From Actinoplanes xinjiangensis (lineage in GTDB: Bacteria; Actinomycetota; Actinomycetes; Mycobacteriales; Micromonosporaceae), in NCBI RefSeq assembly GCF_003148685.1, contig NZ_QGGR01000003.1:62001-126000 (forward strand): a DNA stretch of 64,000 nt, given 5' to 3'. The notes beneath the pieces were generated by a model. It did not search any database. It was not told the DNA's origin and was given only the letters and a program-made list of their open reading frames with translations. Below, one piece after another: positions 55,660 to 64,000 of this stretch (position 1 is its first letter; every line of letters starts with the position of its first letter). The translations under genes and the position numbers were made by a program.

Positions 55660-58600
55660 GTGCGAGACGTGCTGGAGAGGTTCGGACCGGCCACCCGGGA
55701 GTGGTTCACGGCCGCCTTCGCCGCGCCCACCGCCGCTCAGGCCGGGGCGTGGCGGGCGGTCGGCGCGGGGCGCAACGCCCTGGTGGTCGCGCCGACCGGG
55801 TCCGGCAAGACGCTTGCGGCCTTCCTCTGGTCGCTGGACCGGTTGTCCCGTGAGCCGGTTCCCGAGCAGGCCCGGCAGCGGTGCCGGGTGCTCTACATCA
55901 GCCCTCTGAAGGCGCTGGCCGTCGACGTGGAGCGCAACCTGCGCGCACCGCTGACCGGGATCCGGCAGGCGGCCGGGCGGCTCGGCCTGCCGCCACCCGA
56001 AATCACCGTCGGCATGCGCACCGGGGACACCCCGGCCGAGGAGCGGCGCGGGTTCGCGCGGACGCCGCCGGACATTCTGATCACCACGCCCGAGTCGCTG
56101 TTCCTGCTGCTCACGTCGGCCGCCCGCGATTCGCTGCGCGGAGTCCAGACGGTGATCATCGACGAGGTGCACGCGGTCGCGGCGACGAAGCGGGGCGCAC
56201 ATCTGGCGCTCTCCCTGGAGCGGCTGGACGCGCTGCTGGAGCGCCCGGCCCAGCGGATCGGTCTGTCCGCGACCGTGCGGCCGATCGACGAGACCGCGCG
56301 GTTCCTCGGTGGCGCGCAGGATGTCGAGATCGTGCAGCCACCCAGCGCCAAGACGATCGAGGTGACGGTCGAGGTCCCGGTGGAGGACATGACCCGTCTC
56401 GACGAGGCGCCCGATCCCGATCAGGACGATCCGGGCGCCGGGCGGCACACGCCGTCGATCTGGCCGGCCGTCGAGGAGCGGGTCCTCGATCTGATCGAGG
56501 CGCACCGTTCGACCATCGTGTTCACCAATTCGCGGCGCGGCTCCGAGCGGCTCTGCGCCCGCCTCAACGAGCTGGCCGCCGAGCGCGCCGATCCGGAGTC
56601 GGTGCAGGTTCCCGTCGGTTCCCGGATGCCGGCGGAGGTCATGGCGCAGGCCGGTGGCACCCGCGGTGCGCCACCGGTCGTGGCCCGCGCCCACCACGGC
56701 AGCGTCTCCCGGGAGGAGCGCAAGCAGATCGAGGAGGCGCTGAAATCCGGGCAGCTGCCGGCCGTGGTGGCGACGTCGAGCCTGGAGCTGGGCATCGACA
56801 TGGGTGCGGTCGATCTGGTGGTGCAGATCGAGGCGCCGCCGTCGGTCGCGGCCGGGTTGCAGCGCATCGGCCGCGCCGGGCACCAGGTGGGCGCGGTCTC
56901 GCGGGGCGTGGTGTTCCCGAAGCATCGCGGTGACCTGCTGTCCTGTGCCGTCGTGGCGGAGCGGATGGGTGCGGGCGCCATCGAGGAGCTGCGCTGCCCC
57001 CGCAACCCACTCGACGTGCTGGCCCAGCAGATCGTCGCGATGACCGCGCTGGACGAGTGGCAGGTCGACGACCTCGCGACGCTGGTCCGGCGGGCCGCGC
57101 CGTTCGCCGAGCTGCCGTCGTCGGCGCTGCACGCCGTGCTGGACATGCTGTCCGGGCGCTATCCGTCCACCGCGTTCGCCGAGTTGCGCCCCCGTCTGGT
57201 CTGGGACCGGGCCACCGACGTGCTCACCGGCCGTCCGGGCGCGCAGCGCCTCGCCGTGACCAGCGGCGGCACGATTCCCGACCGTGGCACGTTCGGCGTG
57301 TTCCTGGCCGGTTCCGAGCGTGCCTCGCGGGTGGGCGAGCTCGACGAGGAGATGGTCTACGAGTCGCGCGTGGGTGACGTCTTCCTGCTCGGCTCGACGT
57401 CCTGGCGGATCGAGGACATCACCCCCGACCGGGTGCTGGTCTCCCCCGCTCCGGGCGCGCCGGCCCGGATGCCGTTCTGGAAGGGTGACTCCCCCGGCCG
57501 CCCGATCGAGCTGGGCCGGGCGATCGGGGCGCGGCTGCGCGGGCTGGTCAAGGCCGGTGACGAGGCGGCGACCGCCGCGCTGCGCGAGTCGGGGCTGGAC
57601 GAGTGGGCGGCCGCCAACCTGGTGGCCTACCTGCGGGAGCAGCGCGAGTCGACCCGGCATCTGCCGGACGACCGGACCGTCGTGGTCGAGCGGTTCCGCG
57701 ACGAGCTGGGTGACTGGCGGATGACCGTGCACTGTGTACTGGGTGCCAAGGTCAACGCGCCCTGGGCGCTGGCGATCGCCCGCCGGCTCTCCGAACGGTA
57801 TGGGGTGGACGGCCAGGTGATGCCCTCCGACGACGGCATCGTGGTGCGCCTGCCGGACACCGCCGACGAGCCACCCGGCGCCGACCTGATCGCCTTCGAC
57901 CCGGAGGAGATCGTGCAACTGGTCGAGGAGTCGGTCGGCACGTCGGCGCTGTTCGCGGCCCGCTTCCGGGAATGCGCCGCCCGCTCGCTGCTGCTGCCCC
58001 GCCGTGACCCGCGCCGCCGCCAGCCCCTGTGGCAGCAGCGGCAGCGGTCGGCCCAGTTGCTCGACGTGGCCCGGGAGTTCGCCGACTTCCCGGTCACGCT
58101 GGAGGCGGCCCGCGAGTGCCTCCAGGACGTCTTCGACGTGCCCGGCCTGACCGGGCTGATGCGGGAGATCGCCGGCCGCAAGGTTCGGCTGGTCGAGGCG
58201 GAGACCGCACGGCCGTCGCCGTTCGCCCGGTCGCTGCTCTTCGGCTACGTGGGCGCCTTCCTCTACGAGGGTGACGCGCCGCTGGCCGAGCGCAGGGCCG
58301 CCGCGCTGGCCCTCGACTCGACCCTGCTCGGCGAACTGCTCGGCCGGGTCGATCTGCGAGAACTCCTCGACCCGGAGGTGGTGGCCGAGACCGAGGCGCA
58401 GCTGCAGTGGCTCACCACTCAGCGCACCCCTCGCGACGCCGAGGACGCGGCCGAGCTGCTCCGGCTCCTCGGCGACCTGTCGGCGAGCGAGCTGGCCGTA
58501 CGGGGTGTCCCCGAGGAGTGGGTGGACGGTCTGGCGGCGGCCCGGCGGGCGGTCCGGGTGCGGGTGGCCGGTGAGGACCGGTGGATCGGCATCGACGACG

Positions 58601-60210
58601 CCGGGCGGTATCGGGACGCGCTCGGGGTGGCGCTGCCCGTCGGCATCCCGGAGGCCTATCTGGAGCCGGTCGCCGATCCGCTCGGTGACCTGGTCGCCCG
58701 CTATGCCCGGACGCACGGGCCGTTCGCGGCGGCGACGTGCGCGGCGCGGTTCGGGCTTGGAGTCTTCGTGGTCGAGCAGGCACTGAAGCGGCTCAGCGCG
58801 ACCGGCCGGGTCACGTCCGGCGAGTTCTCCCCCGGCGGCGCCGGGACCGAGTGGTGCGACGCCGAGGTGCTGCGGATGCTGCGCCGGCGCTCGCTGGCCG
58901 CGCTGCGCCGGGAGATCGAGCCGGTTCCGCCGCGGGTGCTCGCCACGTTCCTGCCCCGCTGGCAGCAGGTCGGCGGCAACAACCGCGGCGTGGACGCCCT
59001 GGCCGCCGCGATCGAGCAGGTGCAGGGCGTCGCGGTGCCGGCGTCCGCGTGGGAACGGCTGGTGCTGCCCGCCCGGGTGGCCGACTACGCGGCACCGCAG
59101 CTCGACGAGTTGTGCGCGTCGGGTGAGGTGCTGTGGTCCGGGTCCGGGTCGATCTCCGGCGGGGACGGCTGGGTGACGCTGGCCTACGCGGAGAGTGCAC
59201 CACTGTTGCTTCCCCCGCCCGACAACGAGGTCGCGGCCACCCCACTGCACCAGACGGTGCTCGACGCGCTCGACGGCGGGCAGGCGCTGTTCTTCCGGTC
59301 GCTCTCCGATCGGGTCGGCTCGACCGACGACACCGAGCTCGCCGCGGCGGTGTGGGATCTGGTGTGGGCCGGGCATCTGACCAATGACACGTTCGCGCCG
59401 CTGCGGGCCCTCCTCGGCGGCAGCGGCGCACACCGGGCGAAAGCAGCGCCGGCCCGGTCCCGGTACCGGCGGCCCGGACGACCACATCTGCCCGTGCGAG
59501 GTGGGCCGCCGAACATGGCGGGCCGCTGGTCACGGCTTCCCGACCGCGATCTCGACCCGACCCGCCGGGCGGCCGCCGTCGCCGACCTGTTGCTCGAGCG
59601 GCACGGCGTGGTGACCCGGGGCGCGGCGGTGGCCGAGGGGGTGACCGGCGGGTTCGCGGCGGTCTATCCGGTGCTCGCGGCGCTGGAGGAGCGCGGGGCG
59701 GCCCGGCGCGGCTACTTCGTCGAAGGACTCGGGGCGGCCCAGTTCGCGGTGCCGGGCGCCGTCGACCGGTTGCGGGCGCTCAACGAGCCGGACGAGGAGC
59801 GGCGCGGCGGCGGTCCACCGGCCGTGGTGGTGGCGGCGACGGACCCGGCGAACCCCTACGGCGCGGCACTGCCATGGCCGGACCGCATCGTCGACAGCGG
59901 CGACGGGGAGCCGGTCGCCAAGGCCGGCCATCGAGCCGGCCGGAAAGCGGGCGCCCTCGTCGTGCTGGCCGGCGGCGACCTGGTGCTCTACATCGAACGG
60001 GGCGGCCGCACACTCCTGTCCTTCACCGACGATGCGGAGCTGCTCACCCACGGGGCGCACGGCCTCGCCGGAGCGGTGCGGTCCGGTGCACTCGGCGCGA
60101 TCTCGGTCGAACGGGCCGACGGCGAATCGGTACACACGTCCCCGTTGCGTGACGCGCTGACGGCGGCCGGATTCCGCACCACCCCACGAGGCCTGCGCCT
60201 GCGAGCCTGA
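55660..60210 (+). CDS. lhr: Lhr-type large superfamily 2 DNA helicase
   Basis: The 1516-residue protein is full-length Lhr, a 3'-to-5' DNA helicase of actinobacteria used in DNA repair. The N-terminal core has Walker A APTGSGKTLAAFLWS, motif Ia ISPLKALAVDVERNL, motif II IIDEVHAVAATKRG and motif III LSATVRPI, followed by the second RecA domain (TSSLELGIDMGAVDLVVQIE, then QRIGRAGHQ). A winged helix and the large Lhr C-terminal domain follow (to residue 1516). The GTG start is weakly marked. In other actinobacteria nei2 lies beside lhr; here it is 3.4 kb further on. Confidence 0.95.
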   Translation: MRDVLERFGPATREWFTAAFAAPTAAQAGAWRAVGAGRNALVVAPTGSGKTLAAFLWSLDRLSREPVPEQARQRCRVLYISPLKALAVDVERNLRAPLTGIRQAAGRLGLPPPEITVGMRTGDTPAEERRGFARTPPDILITTPESLFLLLTSAARDSLRGVQTVIIDEVHAVAATKRGAHLALSLERLDALLERPAQRIGLSATVRPIDETARFLGGAQDVEIVQPPSAKTIEVTVEVPVEDMTRLDEAPDPDQDDPGAGRHTPSIWPAVEERVLDLIEAHRSTIVFTNSRRGSERLCARLNELAAERADPESVQVPVGSRMPAEVMAQAGGTRGAPPVVARAHHGSVSREERKQIEEALKSGQLPAVVATSSLELGIDMGAVDLVVQIEAPPSVAAGLQRIGRAGHQVGAVSRGVVFPKHRGDLLSCAVVAERMGAGAIEELRCPRNPLDVLAQQIVAMTALDEWQVDDLATLVRRAAPFAELPSSALHAVLDMLSGRYPSTAFAELRPRLVWDRATDVLTGRPGAQRLAVTSGGTIPDRGTFGVFLAGSERASRVGELDEEMVYESRVGDVFLLGSTSWRIEDITPDRVLVSPAPGAPARMPFWKGDSPGRPIELGRAIGARLRGLVKAGDEAATAALRESGLDEWAAANLVAYLREQRESTRHLPDDRTVVVERFRDELGDWRMTVHCVLGAKVNAPWALAIARRLSERYGVDGQVMPSDDGIVVRLPDTADEPPGADLIAFDPEEIVQLVEESVGTSALFAARFRECAARSLLLPRRDPRRRQPLWQQRQRSAQLLDVAREFADFPVTLEAARECLQDVFDVPGLTGLMREIAGRKVRLVEAETARPSPFARSLLFGYVGAFLYEGDAPLAERRAAALALDSTLLGELLGRVDLRELLDPEVVAETEAQLQWLTTQRTPRDAEDAAELLRLLGDLSASELAVRGVPEEWVDGLAAARRAVRVRVAGEDRWIGIDDAGRYRDALGVALPVGIPEAYLEPVADPLGDLVARYARTHGPFAAATCAARFGLGVFVVEQALKRLSATGRVTSGEFSPGGAGTEWCDAEVLRMLRRRSLAALRREIEPVPPRVLATFLPRWQQVGGNNRGVDALAAAIEQVQGVAVPASAWERLVLPARVADYAAPQLDELCASGEVLWSGSGSISGGDGWVTLAYAESAPLLLPPPDNEVAATPLHQTVLDALDGGQALFFRSLSDRVGSTDDTELAAAVWDLVWAGHLTNDTFAPLRALLGGSGAHRAKAAPARSRYRRPGRPHLPVRGGPPNMAGRWSRLPDRDLDPTRRAAAVADLLLERHGVVTRGAAVAEGVTGGFAAVYPVLAALEERGAARRGYFVEGLGAAQFAVPGAVDRLRALNEPDEERRGGGPPAVVVAATDPANPYGAALPWPDRIVDSGDGEPVAKAGHRAGRKAGALVVLAGGDLVLYIERGGRTLLSFTDDAELLTHGAHGLAGAVRSGALGAISVERADGESVHTSPLRDALTAAGFRTTPRGLRLRA

Positions 60211-60377
60211 CCCGCCACGACCGCCGAGGAGACCGGACCCAAGCCGCCGCAACCCGGACAGTTACACGGCCGCGAACCGGATCCAACACCGCCGCGAACC
60301 GAAAGCGCCACCAGCGCCGATCGAAGGCTCCACCCACCGCAGGCCGAACACACGCGGCACCGCGAACTGAAACTCAC

Positions 60378-60520
60378 GCGGACCGGACGCGGACCGGACG
60401 CGGACCGGACGCGGACCGGACGCGGACCGGACGCGGACCGGACGCGGACCGGACGCGGACCGGACGCGGACCGGACGCGGACCGGACGCGGACCGGACGC
60501 GGACCGGACGCGGACCGGAC
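60378..60520. repeat. 11-bp perfect tandem repeat, 13 copies (VNTR)
   Basis: GCGGACCGGAC is repeated 13 times without a mismatch over 143 bp, then breaks into GCGGCCGACCC. It lies in the gap between lhr and the LLM gene, 30 bases past the LLM stop. Because 11 is not a multiple of three, no protein is encoded; the frame cycles every 33 bp. Confidence 0.95.
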
Positions 60521-60550
60521 GCGGCCGACCCGAAGGTCGGCCGCCCCGGC

Positions 60551-61480
60551 TCAGAGGTTCGGCGCGACCTCGGCGGCCACCAGGTCGATGTGGTCGAGGT
60601 CGGACAGGTCGAGGACCTGGAGGAACAGGCGAGAGGCGCCGGCCTCGGCGTACCGCTTGATGCTCTCGACGGCTTCGGCCGGAGTACCGACGATGCCGCC
60701 GTTGGCGCGCATCTCGTCGGGTTCGCGGCCGATCGCGGCGGCACGGCGCTTGACCTCGGCGTCGTCACGGCCGACACAGAGAACGGCTGCGGCGGAGTAG
60801 GCGAGCGGCTCGGTGCGGCCGAGGGCTTCGGCAGCGGAGCGGACACGGGCGTACTGCGCCGGGATGTCCTCGATCTTGGAGAAGGGGACGTTGAACTCGG
60901 TGGCGTAGCGGGCCGCGAGGTACGGGGTGCGCTTCTTGCCGTGGCCACCGACGATGACGGGCACGCGCGGCGACTGGACCGGCTTGGGCAGGGCGGGCGA
61001 GCCGGCGACCTGATAGTGCTTGCCGTCGAAGTCGTAGGTGGAGCCGACCCGGGTGGCCCACAGACCGGTGATGATCTCCAGCTGTTCTTCGAGGCGATCG
61101 AAGCGCTCGGCGACCGGCGGGAACGGGATGCCGTACGCGCTGTGCTCGCTCTCGAACCAGCCCCCGCCCAGGCCGAACTCGACGCGGCCGCCGCTCATCG
61201 CGTCGACCTGGGCCACGGCGATCGCCAGCGGGCCGGGCAGCCGGAACGTGGCCGAGCTGACGAGCGTGCCCAGCCGGATCCGGGAGGTCTGCACGGCCAG
61301 GGCGGCCAGCGTGATCCAGGCGTCGGTGGGGCCGGGCAGGCCGTGCCCGTCGCCCATCCTGAGGTAGTGGTCGGAGCGGAAGAATCCGTCGTATCCGCCG
61401 TCCTCGGCGGCCTTGGCGACCCGCAGGAGATCGTCGTGGCTGGCGCCCTGCTGGGGTTCGGTGAAGATCACGAGACGCAT
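60551..61480 (-). CDS. LLM-class, probably F420-dependent oxidoreductase
   Basis: The 309-residue TIM-barrel protein of the luciferase-like monooxygenase superfamily has MRLVIFTEPQQGASHDDLLR, GFFRSDHYLRMGDGHGLPG, TLAALAVQTSRIRLGTLVSS, and MSGGRVEFGLGGGWFESEHS. These are features of actinobacterial F420-dependent LLM enzymes rather than true luciferases. The substrate is unknown. It is divergent from the SAM hydrolase gene, 73 bp apart. Confidence 0.88.
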   Translation of the reverse strand: MRLVIFTEPQQGASHDDLLRVAKAAEDGGYDGFFRSDHYLRMGDGHGLPGPTDAWITLAALAVQTSRIRLGTLVSSATFRLPGPLAIAVAQVDAMSGGRVEFGLGGGWFESEHSAYGIPFPPVAERFDRLEEQLEIITGLWATRVGSTYDFDGKHYQVAGSPALPKPVQSPRVPVIVGGHGKKRTPYLAARYATEFNVPFSKIEDIPAQYARVRSAAEALGRTEPLAYSAAAVLCVGRDDAEVKRRAAAIGREPDEMRANGGIVGTPAEAVESIKRYAEAGASRLFLQVLDLSDLDHIDLVAAEVAPNL

Positions 61481-61553
61481 GGCTCAACACTGCCACGACG
61501 CTCCGGCGCGCCAGCCACACATCGATCATCGACAGGCAGTAACGTTGGCCACC

Positions 61554-62342
61554 ATGGCCGGTTATGGATGGATCAGCTTCACGACCGATTACGGCACGTT
61601 TGACGGCTTTGTCGCCGCCTGCCACGGCTCGGTCGCCCGCATCGCCCCTGACGTCAGGGTGATCGATGTCACTCATCACGTGCCGCCGGCCGATGTCGCG
61701 CGTGGTGCGGCCGTCCTGGCCCAGACGGCCCCTCACCTGCCGGCCTCCGTGCATCTCGCGGTCGTCGACCCCGGTGTCGGTACGGCCCGCCGGGGCGTAG
61801 TGCTGACCACTCCGAACGGGCTGCTCGTCGGCCCGGACAACGGCCTGCTGATCTGGGCGGCCGAGGCGCTCGGCGGCATCACGGCGGCCCACGAGCTGGC
61901 CAACAAGGACTGGACGCTCGGCAGCGTGTCCCGCACCTTCCACGGGCGCGACGTCTTCGCACCGGCCGCGGCCCGGCTGGCGCTCGGCGCGGCACCGCAG
62001 GAGGCCGGGCCGTCGGTGGACCCGGCCGACCTGACCCGGCTTCCCGACCCGGGCGTCACGATCGGCGACGGCTGGATCGAGGCGGAGGTGCTCACCGTCG
62101 ACCGGTTCGGCAACGTGCAGCTCGCGGCGGAAGGCTCGGCGCTCTCCGGCCTCGGCTCCGAGCTGCTGATCAACGGCGGTGTCCGGGCCCGGCGCGGCAC
62201 CACGTTCGCCGACGTGAACGTGGGAGAGCTACTGGTCTTCGCCGACTCCGCCGACCGGGTCGCGATCGCCGTCAACAACGGCAGGGCCGTCGTTCTCCTC
62301 TCGGTCGTCCCCGGCGACACCGTCCGCATCACCGCACGCTGA
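61554..62342 (+). CDS. SAM hydrolase (DUF62, SAM hydroxide adenosyltransferase)
   Basis: The 262-residue protein has the DUF62 features: ISFTTDYGTFDGFVAACHG, DVTHHVPPADVARGAAVL, VVDPGVGTARRGVVLTTPNG, FHGRDVFAPAAARLALGA and VDRFGNVQLAAEG. These match the family that splits S-adenosylmethionine into adenosine and methionine using water; fluorinase and chlorinase are relatives, but those need special residues not checked here. The ATG at 61554 was chosen over a start at 61413, which lies inside the divergent gene. Confidence 0.9.
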   Translation: MAGYGWISFTTDYGTFDGFVAACHGSVARIAPDVRVIDVTHHVPPADVARGAAVLAQTAPHLPASVHLAVVDPGVGTARRGVVLTTPNGLLVGPDNGLLIWAAEALGGITAAHELANKDWTLGSVSRTFHGRDVFAPAAARLALGAAPQEAGPSVDPADLTRLPDPGVTIGDGWIEAEVLTVDRFGNVQLAAEGSALSGLGSELLINGGVRARRGTTFADVNVGELLVFADSADRVAIAVNNGRAVVLLSVVPGDTVRITAR

Positions 62343-62613
62343 GCCGGCCGGGCCCCGCAGCGACATCTGACGGCCTGGGACAACACTCAGGCGCAGCGGC
62401 GCGCAGCCGCCGCGCCGAGGCCCTTGAAACCAGCCGGTTACCACCACTGACTCACGAACAGCACTCGGGACAAGCCACGCAGGCTGCTGCCCGATCACAG
62501 AGCACTCCAGGAAAGCGGCCCGAGCCGGCCACCAAGATCTGTATCCGCCGGCAGTGTGCCCGAGGCCGGGCGTCGGGGCCGTGGGCGGCACGGGAGCCGA
62601 TCCGGGCTGCCGG
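62343..62613. other. Gene-free gap of 271 bases
   Basis: Convergent stops of the SAM hydrolase and GNAT-like genes leave 271 bases without a credible gene. No clear T-run terminator was seen. Confidence 0.4.
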
Positions 62614-63351
62614 TCACATGCGGTGGTGAACCCAGACGTTGGGTTCGACGTAGACGGCGTGGTCCTGGGCCACGTCGCAGTGGATCGGGGACAGAGCGCC
62701 CGGGACCTCGACGGGACCGGTCCGGTCGAACGGGAGGCCGGTCCACGAGCGCCACTCGGCGAGCGTTCCGGCGTACGTCATGCTGTAGTGGGCGACGTTG
62801 ACGATCGTGGCGCCGGCTCGCACGTGCACTCTCAGCCACGGGTCGACGGGCAGGCCGTCGGGACGGGTCGCGGGGGCGTACTCATCGATGGGTTGCTGAA
62901 TGTCAGCGGGTTTGCCGCTGGGCCGGACCGGCGCGACCAGGTCGGTGAAACCGTGTCGCGCGGCGTTGTCGCGCATCGCGGTGAGCATCAGGCTGGAAAG
63001 GCCGGACCCGCGCAGATCGGACCGGATGTTGATCTCCAGGGCGGAGATCATCGTCGGTTTGGTGCCGTTGAGATGGTCGTGGACGGCCGTGCGGATCGCC
63101 CAGTCCCAGCCTGCCTCGGGCAACCCGGCCGTGATGTCGCCGTCGAAGGAGAGCGGCACCGCATGCGCCTTGGCCACCGCCCGGCCGGTCTCCCGGTCGA
63201 CAGCCAGCAGCGAGAACTCCGGCCACAGACGGTCCAGGTGCTGGTAGTAGAGACCGCCGGTGGGGTCCTTGCTCATGAACACCGGCCAGCCGCCGTCGAG
63301 TTCCCGGTAGAGCTCCGCGCGGTCCCCGATGGGGGCGATATCCAGTTCCAT
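62614..63351 (-). CDS. GNAT-like acetyltransferase
   Basis: The 245-residue protein starts MELDIAPIGDRAELYREL and continues with a GNAT-like core: LLAVDRETGRAVAKAHAVPL, INIRSDLRGSGLSSLMLTAM and RDNAARHGFTDLVAPVRPSG. The acetyl-CoA loop is LRGSGLS, close to the family's R/Q-x-x-G-x-G/A. The ATG at 63351 is preferred to a frame reaching 63462 that enters low-complexity DNA; no ribosome site is evident. Substrate unknown. Confidence 0.78.
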   Translation of the reverse strand: MELDIAPIGDRAELYRELDGGWPVFMSKDPTGGLYYQHLDRLWPEFSLLAVDRETGRAVAKAHAVPLSFDGDITAGLPEAGWDWAIRTAVHDHLNGTKPTMISALEINIRSDLRGSGLSSLMLTAMRDNAARHGFTDLVAPVRPSGKPADIQQPIDEYAPATRPDGLPVDPWLRVHVRAGATIVNVAHYSMTYAGTLAEWRSWTGLPFDRTGPVEVPGALSPIHCDVAQDHAVYVEPNVWVHHRM

Positions 63352-63560
63352 GCGGGCAGAATCCCAGCCGGTTCGCCCCCGGTCACCCGATTTTCCACCA
63401 TGCCCGAACGGGTCACGGCCGCCCGGCTGGAATCGGGCATGAAGGCCGACGGAGACCGACACGAAGCCGGCGGAGGCCGGCGGGGAAGGGCGGGACGGAC
63501 GGGCGGACGGGCGGACGGGCAGGAAGGAGTGAACCGGACGGACCGGGGAAGAATGGTGGC

Positions 63561-64000
63561 ATGCCGGAAGGGGATACCGTCTGGAACACCGCGCGCGTGC
63601 TGGAGAAGGCGCTGACCGGGGAGACGTTGACCGGTTCCGACTTCCGGGTGCCCCGCCTGGCCACCACCGACCTGACCGGCTGGACGGTCGCCGAGTCGGC
63701 CAGCCGTGGCAAGCATCTGCTGCTGCGCCTGACCCGGGAGGGCCGGCCGCCGCACACCCTCCACTCGCATCTGCGGATGGACGGTGCCTGGCGGTCCTAC
63801 GCTCCGGGGGAACGCTGGACCGGCCGCCCCGCCCACCTGATCCGGGTGGTGCTGCGCACGGCTCGGTCCGTTGCCGTCGGGTACCACCTGCACGAGATCA
63901 CGCTGGTCCCGACGGCCGAGGAGGAGACACTCGTCGGTCATCTCGGGCCGGACCTGTTGGGTGCCGACTGGGATCCGGCCGAGGCGGTTCGGCGCATCTC
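63561..64000 (+). CDS. nei2: Endonuclease VIII-like DNA glycosylase Nei2, C-terminus cut by window edge
   Basis: The first 146 residues begin MPEGDTVWNTARVLEKALTG: the catalytic N-terminal Pro (after Met removal), Glu and the conserved Lys of the SRGKHLLLRL segment are present. This belongs to the Fpg/Nei family, which removes oxidised bases and nicks abasic DNA. The tandem zinc finger and C-terminus lie beyond the window. Nei2 sits near lhr in actinobacteria. Confidence 0.93.
   Translation, partial: MPEGDTVWNTARVLEKALTGETLTGSDFRVPRLATTDLTGWTVAESASRGKHLLLRLTREGRPPHTLHSHLRMDGAWRSYAPGERWTGRPAHLIRVVLRTARSVAVGYHLHEITLVPTAEEETLVGHLGPDLLGADWDPAEAVRRI

Noticed and set aside
55417..59487. 1356-codon minus-strand frame
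   Set aside because: It is antisense to lhr, which has all helicase motifs; the antisense frame lacks any domain.
60378..60520. CRISPR array
   Set aside because: Repeats are adjacent, only 11 bp long and have no spacers; the 18-bp repeats at 30436-30534 are likewise directly adjacent.
60262..60948. Minus-strand frame through the 11-bp repeats
   Set aside because: Its SGPRPVRVRSA blocks only reflect the 11-bp repeat cycling frames, and it overlaps the LLM gene in another frame.

Overview
The window is about 70 percent GC, uses GTG and TTG starts often, and reads as chromosome of a filamentous actinomycete of the Micromonosporaceae. An Actinoplanes-like organism is the best guess: it has chemotaxis genes of the kind used by motile spores, Spo0M, an F420-type oxidoreductase, RNase Y and a B12-dependent ribonucleotide reductase. 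The gene set sigB, ideR, nrdJ, nrdR, lexA, hflX, dapF, miaA, miaB, gluABCD, recX, recA and a DUF3046 gene is the conserved actinobacterial core neighbourhood also known from Mycobacterium (Rv2710 to Rv2738c) and Streptomyces (around SCO5769 to SCO5820). No phage, IS element, CRISPR array, tRNA or rRNA was recognised.

Layout. 1-2.2 kb: chemotaxis operon (soluble two-tip receptor, then CheW). 2.4-10.3 kb: dtd, spo0M, sigB, a convergent acuC-pat protein acetylation pair, ideR and a lipoprotein. 10.4-13.7 kb: DUF5522 gene divergent from an HTH gene/hydrolase pair around a palindrome, a nucleotidyltransferase-like protein and a secreted SGNH esterase. 13.7-18.8 kb: a tightly overlapping minus-strand operon of ECF sigma, membrane anti-sigma, ABC ATPase, two membrane proteins and an RDD protein. 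19.0-24.4 kb: deoxynucleotide and SOS control (nrdJ, nrdR, a 45-residue membrane protein and divergent lexA) with dense promoter signals. 24.9-34.6 kb: a signal-peptide/TM/proline-glutamine-rich protein, hflX, malic enzyme, a 750-bp repeat island, miaA-dapF-gdpD and a DUF349 protein. 34.6-43.9 kb: threonine dehydratase-like enzyme and LysR regulator, miaB, glutamate transporter gluABCD, rny. 43.9-45.5 kb: 1.6 kb without a gene. 45.5-51.8 kb: recX-recA-DUF3046, udgX, a MocR regulator divergent from a flavin-barrel/GNAT fusion, and a LeuE exporter. 51.9-64 kb: a large receptor Ser/Thr kinase, lhr helicase, an 11-bp VNTR, an LLM oxidoreductase, a SAM hydrolase, a GNAT-like protein and the start of nei2.

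How the genes work together. DNA damage and nucleotide supply dominate: LexA, RecA, RecX, UdgX, Lhr, Nei2, NrdJ and NrdR. The lexA and recA upstream regions share a variant SOS-like motif GAAC-N4-GTAC, and the nrdR and recA upstream regions share DnaA-box-like 9-mers. The most interesting small gene was too short for ordinary ORF calling: a 45-residue membrane protein divergent from lexA, where other actinobacteria carry the LysM-type division inhibitor ChiZ/YneA; here the LysM domain is absent.

Limits: everything was read by eye. Starts were chosen by ribosome-site spacing, and promoter and operator calls are pattern matches only.
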